Assembly: GCA_017590115.1 (NCBI GenBank)
Contig: JAGGNK010006559.1
Span: 1,817,054-1,881,053, forward strand
Direction of reading: 5' to 3'
Origin: Montifringilla adamsi
Lineage: Eukaryota; Chordata; Aves; Passeriformes; Passeridae
DNA length: 64,000 nt
Shown here: one piece after another, positions 1 through 11,551 of the stretch
Position numbering within the stretch: position 1 is the stretch's first letter
Layout of the letters: each line of letters opens with the position of its first letter
Notes under the pieces: model-generated
What the model was told of the DNA's origin: nothing
The model's database searches: none
What the model saw: only the letters and a program-made list of their open reading frames with translations
Program-made: the position numbers and the translations under genes

Positions 1-1947
<1,947 letters not shown>

Positions 1948-4857
1948 CTGAAGAGGGGTGTACATCTGTAATGACAGAATAACACATTTGAATTTATCAG
2001 AGCATAACTTGTAGCCATGGATGAAATGCAAAGTTTACTGTCTATCCTTGCTGAGGATATTTATTTACATACTTTCACACTGACAGTCACCCTGAAAGCT
2101 TGGACATTGCTAAGTATTTTGCTGCAGGTAATTACAAACTAACAGAATTTTCCTCCCCTTAAAAAGCTATCAACTTAAAATTAGAGTAAAACACTTAAGA
2201 GTCTTTATTTTTTTCCTCTCTAAAGATAGAGTTATACCAAATTCCTGTTTTCCAAAAGTAAGCCATAGTGCCAAAATCTGGTTGTCAGCAAAAGCATTCA
2301 TCAAAAGTTTTATCAGAGATGGATTTGTCTATATACATCCTTTATATAAACTTGGATTCAAATGATACCCTTTTGCAAAGAAAACTCACATCCCCTCGAA
2401 GTGTTCATAATTCTATATTAAAATGATTCCCATTCCCTGATGAAAAAAAAAATGGAGAAAAATCTCCAAAGCATTAATATTTGAGAAGAATAATCAAAGT
2501 CAGATAGCTCTGTCTTGGAAGCTTGACTGCCTACAAAATTTAGGAAAATCTTACCCATAATTCCCACTTGTTTTGAAGGGTTTTTTACAGAGATGATGCC
2601 CTCAGGCAAACTACAGAGGCAGCATGGTACTCAGATCTGGCTCTGAGCCAAGGCAAGATTCAATTCTACTGGCACTGGGTATCCAGTACTGAAGTACTCC
2701 TGTAATCTCTGTCCTTCAGTTCCCTCTGTGTGAAACTGGACATTCTGAGTTTTCCCCATTTTTATGCAGTCAATTTTAAACAAACACTTCTGAACGGGAC
2801 TGTCATTACCAGAGGGACATAGCTATCACTATGATCTTATATATAAAATGCAGTAAGGAAAAAAAAAAAGCTAGGTATTATGTACTATTCCTAAATTAGC
2901 AACTTGAGCAAGCAAACTATCATGCCTATTCTGCCAAATGGAAGGAACAATTTGCTCTCAAATTTTTGAGGTATAAGTTATCGTTCAGATAATACAAGGT
3001 CTATGATTAGTCAAGAAGCTGCATTTCCTATTTTGAAAGCCTTCAAACAACTTAGAACATCTGAATGCTGGTTTAGCTGGTCCCCCAGATTCACCACAAT
3101 AAAATGTTCAGTCCAGTGCTCAGTAACCAAGGGTAGGGCCTGGAGGCTTTGGTTCCACTCTCCTGTCTCATCTCTCTGTGCACAGTTTTAAGTCACCTTT
3201 TTTTTTCAGTCTGACTGTCTTTACAACGGACTAAAAAATAATGGAACAAAACATTCTCAACAGAAACACTCGAACTCATATAGAAAACTGTTTTCTATAG
3301 TATAAGGATATTTAACTGTTACAATAATGAAGCCAGCAGCTCCACATTTGCTTTAACCTGCTCTGTCCATAGCCTGTTTCAGGACATGGCTTCATTTTAG
3401 CAGATGTTCTCTTCAGAGAAATCCTTAATAGAAAAAAAATTTACCCTTTGAAATTAGCAAGGCCTACAAGTGTTCAACAGAAGCTGAACAGTGATTTGCT
3501 TGCATCTTTGCAGCTGAAATGGTCCACTTTGTGTGCAGCCACATTAAGCCATCTTACGATGCTTCTTTGTGGAACCAACTGCCTAGTGAAATTAGGAAAG
3601 GGTTTTAAACTCTTGCTTTGCACCTTCAACAGATGTTTCAGGATCAAGCTTTTTCTCTATCAAGCACTAGGGCAGTGAAAACTACAAGCTTGCTTTCACT
3701 TACTGTTTCAGATTTAAGGATGTCAGATGACTCATCCCCATGGAAAGGTCACCTGACTCTAGACAGTAAATGGTCTCCGTGGTGTTTGTTTTGGGGTTTT
3801 TTCCCCCAAGATGACTGCAAGAAAAAAAAAATGCACAAAACCCGCTCAAAGTTTCTGCAAATTATTAGTGCATCAACCGACTACAAATAGGGAAAAAAGA
3901 GCAAGGCATTTTCCCAAGCTGCATCTGCTTCAAGAACCCAAAATGATACATTGCTTCCTGCAGGTGTTCAACCTCCCTTAAAACACAGGGCCCGCAGGAA
4001 GCGTTCAAGTCGAGCCTTTGACAGGCCTGGGGAGCTGCACAGGTGTAAAAGTGATGGCTTAGTCTCCAGCCCTGAGGAAGTGTTTTCCAGTCCTAAGGGG
4101 GAAAAAAGAGCTGGATGTACGGACACTTGCAGCCAGGGACAGAACTGGAAGCTGCTCGGGGGTGGAAGCACAGTGCCAGCCCCTCTCCCGGATGTCCTGC
4201 TTTGCTGCTATCCTGCCGACTGCCGCTTTCATAGAACCACCTAAAAGCGCCCATTTCCCTCTTCTTCCACAAACCAACTCGCTCCGGCACGGTCAGGCTT
4301 TCCACGGCTTCATCAGTGATTGCCTCCATGAATCCATCAGCACCGACAAACGCGCCGGGGCTGCTTATCGGTGTTGATACCTTCCCGCCGGGGACACACC
4401 GCCCCTCCGGGCTTCTGGGGAGCACACGGCGCCTTGATCCCCACCGGCGGTTCCTACAAACTCAACTCTCCCGCACTTCCCGGCGGTGAACTTTGTTCTC
4501 CTTTCCCTCTTGCACGAGCACCGCACAGAAAACTCACTCGATAGACACTCCGGGATGCTCTGGGAAATCCTGCCATGACCAACGTCTGGGAGCTTCCCGC
4601 CAGGCTCGGGTCACACCCCGCCGCCGGGACGCCAGAGGAGCGGTATGGCATGTCCCACACGCCGCTTCTCCCGAGCGGCGGGAGCCTCCCAAACGGCGAG
4701 AGCGGGGCTCCCTCGGGCAGGCGGGGCAGTGCCCGAGCAGCGCCCGGCGGGGACCCGGGGCCGGAGGGGCTGCGGCGGGCCCGTCCCCGGGGCGGAGCGG
4801 GGGCGGCGCGCTGGCGGCCGCTCTCCGGCGGAGGATGAGGCGAGCGCGCGCCGTTAC
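1948..4857 (-). other. RBBP8: RBBP8 intron 1
   Basis: This interval of about 2.9 kb separates the probable non-coding exon 1 from the first coding exon. It is AT-rich up to about 4.0 kb and then rises sharply in GC and CpG as it enters the promoter island. It contains a possible decayed LINE fragment near 3.5-3.7 kb. No coding exon was recognised. Confidence 0.65.
3515..3690 (+). repeat. possible ancient LINE (L2/CR1-like) 3' ORF relic
   Basis: A plus-strand frame here reads KPSYDASLWNQLPSEIRKG, then a stop. After a frameshift it continues with a basic, hydrophobic stretch ending LQQMFQDQAFSL. The pattern LWN-LP-EIR followed by a short K/T/L-rich tail ending QAF resembles the extreme C-terminus of reverse transcriptases of L2/CR1-type LINEs. 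The match is short and broken by a stop and a frameshift, so it is only a suggestion of a very old insertion in RBBP8 intron 1. Confidence 0.27.
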
Positions 4858-4890
4858 CTGGTTGGCTCCCGGCAGCGCCGCGCGCCAGCG

Positions 4891-4898
4891 GCGGGAAA
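4891..4898 (-). promoter_or_regulatory. E2F-like site TTTCCCGC
   Basis: The minus strand reads TTTCCCGC, a match to the E2F consensus, inside the presumed first exon. E2F control would suit a gene whose product acts in S/G2 phase and binds RB, but this is a single 8-base match. Confidence 0.35.
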
Positions 4899-4935
4899 AA
4901 AGGAAAAACCGCAGCGAGCGCCTGCCCTGCCTGGG

Positions 4936-4945
4936 GAGGCGGGGC
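4936..4945 (+). promoter_or_regulatory. GC box (SP/KLF-like)
   Basis: GAGGCGGGGC matches the SP1/KLF GC-box type. It lies between the E2F-like site and the paired TCTCGCGAGA-type elements in the RBBP8 CpG island. Confidence 0.45.
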
Positions 4946-4955
4946 CGCGGGCCGC

Positions 4956-4987
4956 TCTCGCGAGGCTTCCGCGCTGCTCTCGCGAGA
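4956..4987. promoter_or_regulatory. paired TCTCGCGAGA promoter elements
   Basis: TCTCGCGAGG occurs at 4956-4965 and a perfect palindromic TCTCGCGAGA at 4978-4987, with starts 22 bp apart. TCTCGCGAGA is a well-known core-promoter palindrome of TATA-less CpG-island promoters. Its position directly upstream of the presumed RBBP8 exon 1 supports placing the promoter here. No TATA box was seen. Confidence 0.7.
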
Positions 4988-5063
4988 GAGAGGGGAGCGT
5001 GAGGGTGTGAGTTCCCCGGCCCGGGAGGTCGCCGGGCAGTTCGGGTGGCAGGGGTGGCGCAGT

Positions 5064-5675
5064 CAGAGGGTCACGGGATGAACTGGGTTGGAAAAGACCG
5101 CTGAGATCATCGAGTCCAGCCTTTGACCTAACACCACCGTGTCAACTAGAACACGGCGCTAAGTGCAACATCCAACCTTTCCTTGTTACCTCCAGCGCAG
5201 GTGGCTACCAGCTCCCTGGGCATTCCAATGTCTAATGACCTTTTCTGTGAAGAAGCTCTTCCTAATGTCCAAACTAAGCCACCTCTGGAACAATCTGAGA
5301 CTACTTCTTTTTGTCCTGTCACTTGTTGCCTGGGAGAAAAGGTTGACCGCCACCTGGCTGCACCTCCTTCTGGTGGTAGTCCAGCGCCATAAGGTCTCAT
5401 CTGAGCCTCCTCCAGGCTAAACAGCCCCAGCTCCCTCAGCAGCTCCTCGTGGGACCTGTGCTCCAGACCCTTTAGCAGCCTTGCTGCCCTTCTCTGGACA
5501 CACTCCAGCACCTCAATGTCCTCGAAGTGAGGGGCCCAAGCCTCATGGCCACACCAGTGTCAAGTACAGGATCCTGCTGGCCATGCTATTTCTGACACAG
5601 GCCAGGATGCCACTGGCCTTCTTGGCCACCTGGGCACACTGCTGGCTCGTGTTTGTTCATCCACGTCACCAGGTG
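5064..5675 (-). mobile_element. CR1 LINE, 5'-truncated 3' end
   Basis: The plus strand carries the reverse complement of a bird CR1 tail: GGGTTGGAAAAGACCG, GAGATCATCGAGTCCAG, CTTCCTAATGTCCAA and CTTCTCTGGACACACTCCAG. Read on the minus strand it encodes the end of ORF2 ([20 protein letters not shown], then [12 protein letters not shown]), followed by the 3'-UTR, so the 3' end faces the RBBP8 promoter. Frameshifts after LEEAQ show it is dead. Sequence beyond about 5675, perhaps to 5760, may be further degraded CR1, but I cannot align it. Confidence 0.93.
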
Positions 5676-8600
5676 TTGTCTCAGCCCTCTCCTCCTCTGG
5701 CCCAGTACTTGGGGTTTCCACAGAGAGCTGCCAGAGGAAAGCCAAGGGGACAGCCAGGCCCTGGCTGGTGCCACAGCTCCCTGTCACAGAATACTCTGGA
5801 AAATCAAGGGTGTGTGCGAAAGCCTGCATTGAAACAAATGCTGCCCCTGCATTCCTGAAAGAGGTTCTTGCTGGTTTAGATATTAGATATAGAGGATCAT
5901 CAGGGTGTACAACTGTGCCAGAAGCAGCCTTGCCTTTAAGGCTATGATGTTAATTCTATCTGTGCCCCAGGATTCGTATTCTGGTTGCTGGGGCTTACAC
6001 ACAGAAGGATGGGGGGGGGTGTGGGGTGTGTTTTCCCCCACCCTCTTGATCTTAGCAGTTTCCATGGCTCATCATTTTATTGTACAACAGAGCAGCCTAG
6101 GCGTATTTTTGTGTTTTATGTGAGTATGGAAACCAATAGGCACATATAATTAGTACGGTATAAGGCTGCTGAACTTTTTTGTCACTTCTCAATGTTTGGG
6201 GGTTTTTTTGGCCAAATTGCAGATTAATGTTCCTTCATTAATTGGGACCAGCCCTGCTGTCTGCAATGAGATAAAGCCCTTGATTTTAGGTAGTTCTTAG
6301 TGATGACACAGAAACAAAACATGGTTTTTCACTATTACTATTCTGCCTTCACGTGATTCCACTGGACCATTCTGGTATATATAGGAACTCTTGCAGAGAC
6401 AGCTTGGTGGTATGACTAGAAGACATAATAGTGATCAGTTTGGAAGGGACAGTGCTGCAAACATATACTTTCTAGATTGTCAATAGCAATATTTAAAAAG
6501 TTAATTGTTCAGGTACTTCATAATTGTTAGTAGCTGTTCCATCTAATTCTTTTTACGTTACTCAGATCACTCAGGTTTCAAGAAAACATAAATAAGGAGC
6601 TACAGGATAATTAAAACTGAATCTGAAATACTATTTCAACATTTTTGAGGTATTTTGAAATACTGTCAGACAGGAGATGACATATGATTCAAGCTTCAAA
6701 TCTGTTGTTCCCCATTGTTGAAAATATTCTTGTTTTCCCATCAAGTATGTACCATGAATTCTGAAGTGTTTTGGAAAAATCGTGTACTTAACTATTCTGC
6801 TCATTCCTCATCATTGTTTAACCACTTATTTTTTTACTTAAATAAAATGAAGATGTTGTTCAGGAGCTCAGCAGCAGATTACTTATTGATCAAAGATCAA
6901 ATTGTAAGTTTGATGCATTATCAGATCAGTAGACATTTGGTAGAACTAAAATTAGCTAGGCGTTTTGGAGGAAGCTGTCATGTCATAATAGGTTGTGATA
7001 GACACTCCTTCTAAATAATGCTTGTTGGCAGCTTTTCATTCTACTTTTGAAACTTCTGTAATCTAAAAGTATGTGATGTAGGCAAGCAATCATTTCCTCA
7101 TGGTAAGAGAAGCAGATGTCTTAAATCTACGCACAGATCTGATAAGTAGCAATAAAATAGCCCTCTTGCTGATTGATCAGATATTTTACCGTAAACTGTA
7201 CCTTTCTTACTATTTATAGGAAGCACTCTGGCAAATAATTATGTCATTCCTTTTATTTCCCAATAAACTCTGAGCTGTTTGTTTGCATATTCTCTCACAT
7301 TGATCTTTACAGCAATATAAATCCACTGACTTCTACAGTGTTATCCTTATCTACTCCGCAGTAAGTGAAAACAGATTAACGTTAACGGTTGAACTTTACT
7401 TTTATCTCCCTTCCAGATTTATTTGATTTTATGTACTCCATAATCACATAGCTGGCCACTGAATAGATTCCTGGATCATTGAATGTGCCAGAAAACTACT
7501 GGAGAGTCTGATATTCCACATTCACACACTGGGTGTCTTGAGATGACTAGTCTAACTGGAACTGCATCTCATTCACCTCGTAAGAGTAAACACACACACC
7601 TAGACAATAAAACTGTGGGAAAAATGCTTCACCGTTGCTGCGCTTGAACAGATATGAAACTTCCTGTGGTGTCATGGCTCGTGTCCAGATTTCAAAATAA
7701 CCCTTACTGGGGCACATTGAACTAGGTGACAGAACACTTCTCCATGAGCAATTCTGCAAAGAGGGAATCTTATTTTGTCCTAGCCCATTTTAGACCTGGA
7801 TGGTCTGAAATGTTTAATCCTATAATAGTAGATGAAGCTTTCAATTTTCAGTTACAGTTTAATGGCAATGCCTTTCTTCTTGATGGCTGGACTATTTACC
7901 AGCAAGTCAGCTAATAACTGAACTTCTGTTGTAAGAGTACTGCAATATTTCAGCACAGATAAAATTAAAAATAGCCTTTAATTCACACACACCCTTCTCC
8001 CTTTTTAAGGGGTAGTACAGGGGCTGTATCAATGTTTCTAACCACTCAGGTAGCAGCAGATGACGTAGTTCACTGCATATGCATACAGAATAAGGCTAAA
8101 AGATATTAGCAGAGAGCTTACTTTTTTTTTGTTTCTATTACTTTAAATTTAGATGCAAAGATTAAAACCAGATTTGAATTACATTGGGAAGTCAAATTTA
8201 AATATTTTATTTGCTTTATGACCAAAGTTAAATGTTTCATTCTTTGCATATATGTATGTGTGTGTGTATGTGTGTGTGTATGTATAAAATAAAATAGTGA
8301 GATCCTTATGTATCTGCATCAGATTTAATAGATCACACATACATATACATGGCTAGTGTGCTCACAACCTCCTCGACTTGCAGATCTGCAACTGAAGGAT
8401 AAATATATTGTTTTACTCTCTAGTCGTGTTCATTTAATGCACTTTATGTTGCAAGTGCCAATAAAGACATCAAAGGAGCCAAACTTCAGATGCAGCAAAT
8501 AAGAGTACGTGGCACGGTTCAGCTGCTACCTAAATGGGATTTGAACTGGAAGTGTTGGAACTGGAGGTGCTCTGAGTAGCATGATTTCGTACAGCTGGGA

Positions 8601-11074
8601 AGGCACACAGACAGCAGACACCACCACTGCTGAGTGGCACAGGTGGTTGCTTTCTCTGGAAAAATAGGGAGGAGCCACTCCATCCCCTCACTAGCTGAAT
8701 TTGATTCTTCTCAAGCTGCCTGCTTAGCCACATTTGAAACTGAGCCAAGATCAAATTCCCCGATGCCAGTAACACTGTTCGTTTTAAGGAGCCCTCTTCT
8801 TTGAAGTGCTTTCACTGCTCCTCATCTATAGTCAGAAACGGCCAGGGGTTACTCAACTCAAACTCTCAGGTCTCTTAGGAAGGCTTGATGATGAGGAAAA
8901 AAAAAAAAAAAGACAATGTGAGGGATGCTGTTGCAGTACCCCAGTGCAGTATTCCTGGTCTTCAGGCTCTAAGCAGCAGCACCTATTTGTGTTAGCTGCA
9001 TGTGGAAATGTTTTGTGCATGCTGATGTTTCTCAGGCTAACTTGACCAGTCTGAGTTGTTATGCACATTTATCTCAGTTTTGGAAGGCTGAAGTAAAAGT
9101 TCTGCAGATCTGTGCAAAAAATTATGCCACCTACCTTTTACTGTAGTGAACAACATGAATTCAGGGACAGAAAAGAAGGAACATATAGGAAGTAATATTT
9201 TACTTACCATTTGGGAAAAAGAAATCCCCAAACAATAGCCTGTGTGCTTCCAGCCCCCTAAAAAAAAAAACGGTAGCTGAGGAAAACCCAAATAAAACAA
9301 AAACAAGTAAAACAGAACACATAAAGTGGAGAGGGGATGGCAGGCAGCATTTTGAAAAAGTGGTTTATTTAGTTTGAATTTTAAATATATTCAACATGTT
9401 CTGTGTTAAAATCTTACAGCTTTAGAAATCAATGCTCTCTTGTAGCATTTTAGAGGCTCTACATAGAGTTCTTGTGCAAACCATACAGCTCAGCCAGCTG
9501 TAATTTTTCTTTGGAGAATGATTTATCCCTTAGCAAGTTTTCGTTACGTATTTGATAGCAGAATCAACTGAGAATATAAGAAAATTGAACTTTTTTTCCT
9601 GATGAATATTATCAGCCTCTGTGAGACTACAAAAATTTCCTATGTTCTTTTCTGTTTATCTACACTTAGAAGAAAAAACTTTATACACACATACAGTGCT
9701 GCTAATGAGAAAGTGATTTCAGTTCATTGATTTTTTTAAGAGGCTCAAGAGGCCTTTTTCTTGGCACTCTACAAAAGAATAATATTAATTTAAGCATCAG
9801 CCTAGAAATAGCTGGCAGTAAACATAATTGAAGCTTCCTGTTGTGTGACTACATAAAATCTTACATAATCCAGTATAGATATTTTGTATCTAGTGGTTTG
9901 TATCCACTGATTGTGATATGGGTTTTTTCACATTGCAAAAGAGAATGATAACTGTTTTGCTTAAAGTTAGACAAAATCAAGAATTCCTGGGAGATGGAAG
10001 TAGCTATGTGAGGGTTTTTAAAAATGTAGCTACACAGATGTTGAGAAGATTCACATTTACTTAAGTTAAAGAGTTATTTTGTCCTAACAGGCATGACAAA
10101 ACCTGTCTTCATTCCTTTCTATTCAGCTCAGCAAGTAGTTCTAGTGCTCCAGTAGTTAATCAGTTACCAGATTCCACAGCTTTTGTTTTCACACTGTTTA
10201 ATTTTTCTTATTTGACACAGAACCTGTGAATGGATTCAGCTGCAGATACAGGTACAACTTTCAGGTCAGCCTACTCTTTATGACTAGCACTGCTTTTTAT
10301 TGCCATTACCACCACCGTTACTCATTCTAAACAGGTAAATTTCTAATAAGTATGTAGAAAGAAAGCAGTAAGAATGACAAGTAAGTTTCCTGTCTTATCA
10401 TGAAATAGGTGAATCTAGGCTTAAGTAGTTCGCTCTATAAAATTGAATGATTAAAAAAGTTAGTCTGGCAAGAATTACTAACCACACAACTTACTGTAAT
10501 GGCACTATACCTAATCACAACACTGCTGTTATATGACAGGGATTATAAAAATGCTGTAAAAAAGAGAAGCAATATAAGCAATACTTAAGTGAACTGTTCA
10601 AAACACCAAGTTGGCTGTGGAGTGTCTCTCACCCCTGTGCTAGGTCCATTGAACTGTCTCTGCAGTAAATACTCTGCAGACAGAGCAGATGATGTTGAGC
10701 TGCACACAGAAGGCTCAAACAGCTGCAATTACCAAAATCCTGTCAACGACTGCCGTAGAGACTGGCAGTACTCAGACACATTAAGGAGATAGCCACGATA
10801 CCACTTCAAGCATGAGAGAAATTTTTTGCTTAAGGTTATCTTAATTAAAAAAAAAAAGATTTTCAAAACTCACCCTTCTGTTTGAATTGTGAAAAGTTCT
10901 GTTCTTGGTCGGGGTGATAAATATTTACTATTGACTTCCCCTCCAGCTATAAACCTCAAGTGTAAGTGAGATGAGGAAGCCACTGTGGACCACACTAGAG
11001 AATGCCGAGAGGAGATCTGCTGCACCTAAGATATATACAATGTGCAATGGATAACCTAATATGCCTTTCATTTA
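5676..11074. other. intergenic, no gene seen
   Basis: This is AT-rich intergenic sequence upstream of RBBP8. Open frames are short (at most 99 codons), with no recognisable domain or homologue. It contains a G9 run at 6011-6019, a TG/TATG microsatellite near 8.25 kb and small A-runs. No tRNA, LTR or CR1 was recognised. Confidence 0.7.
8249..8286. repeat. (TATG/TG)n microsatellite
   Basis: About 38 bases of alternating TATG and TG units with interruptions, so probably an old and fairly stable microsatellite. Confidence 0.9.
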
Positions 11075-11187
11075 ACTGGCTGGGCAGGTTTCTGCATTCT
11101 GGAGAGCATGGAATCATACCAGAATTTGTTGGCATAACAGGCCCGTCAGACCGGTTCCCGGGGCACCCAGGAACCTGCCCAACCAGT
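11075..11187. repeat. imperfect inverted repeat, 18-bp arms
   Basis: ACTGGCTGGGCAGGTTTC (11075-11092) pairs with GGAACCTGCCCAACCAGT (11170-11187) at 16 of 18 positions, around a 77-base loop. The loop is locally richer in GC and CpG than the flanks. It is too long for a terminator or a typical microRNA hairpin. It could be chance or the relic of a small palindromic element. Confidence 0.6.
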
Positions 11188-11493
11188 CTGCATCAAAGGC
11201 CGGCCCAACATGCTGCAGCTCAGCTCGGCTGGGGAGGCTTCTCCGCCACGAATTATTCACGCCTCTGTCAACTCCCAACATACTACTCTGAGAGAATGAT
11301 GTAGCCTCCAGCAAAATAATTTACAGAGGGGTGGGGGAATGATACATCCTTGTTAAGTGTAGCAAGATCTTATTGTTATAAATTTTGTTTCATTTTGTAT
11401 GCAGATGAACTGGGCTAGAGGTCTGCCCAGCATAAGTGCAAAGAGAAACAGAAGAAAATGCCCTTTTTTTATAACACTAACAGTACAGACTTA

Positions 11494-11551
11494 TTATAAT
11501 GTAACACCAAATCTTTAGTGGGACCATTTATAATGTAACACCAAATCTTTA
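11494..11551 (+). repeat. 24-bp direct duplication, 34-bp period
   Basis: The 24 bases at 11494-11517, beginning TTATAATGTAACACC, recur perfectly at 11528-11551 with 10 bases between the copies. This indicates a recent local duplication. Confidence 0.9.

Larger units (their letters stand above)
4858..4955 (-). other. RBBP8: RBBP8 exon 1, non-coding (approximate)
   Basis: On the minus strand, GGGAGCCAACCAG is followed by a good GTAACG donor (4857-4852). The sequence lies inside the CpG island and directly downstream of the TCTCGCGAGA elements, as expected for a short untranslated first exon that splices to the ATG-containing exon. The transcription start cannot be read from sequence. The upper limit given here is a guess just downstream of the paired promoter elements. 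Confidence 0.5.
4190..5050. promoter_or_regulatory. RBBP8: CpG island at the RBBP8 5' end
   Basis: This is the only long stretch in the window with dense CpG and very high G+C, densest from about 4620 to 5010. It spans the 3' side of the presumed RBBP8 exon 1 donor and the upstream promoter. Long open frames on both strands here (up to 169 codons) are expected from GC-rich DNA and are not genes. The island stops abruptly at the CR1 insertion at about 5064. Confidence 0.9.

Noticed and set aside
4493..5010. Open frames of 169 and 121 codons on the plus strand in the CpG island
   Set aside because: They overlap each other in different frames, are Arg/Ala/Gly-rich as expected from GC-rich DNA, and cover the RBBP8 promoter on the opposite strand.
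5146..5858. Open frames of 121 and 125 codons on the two strands
   Set aside because: The minus-strand frame is a decayed CR1 ORF2 end; the plus-strand frame begins in the antisense of the same element and is not a gene.
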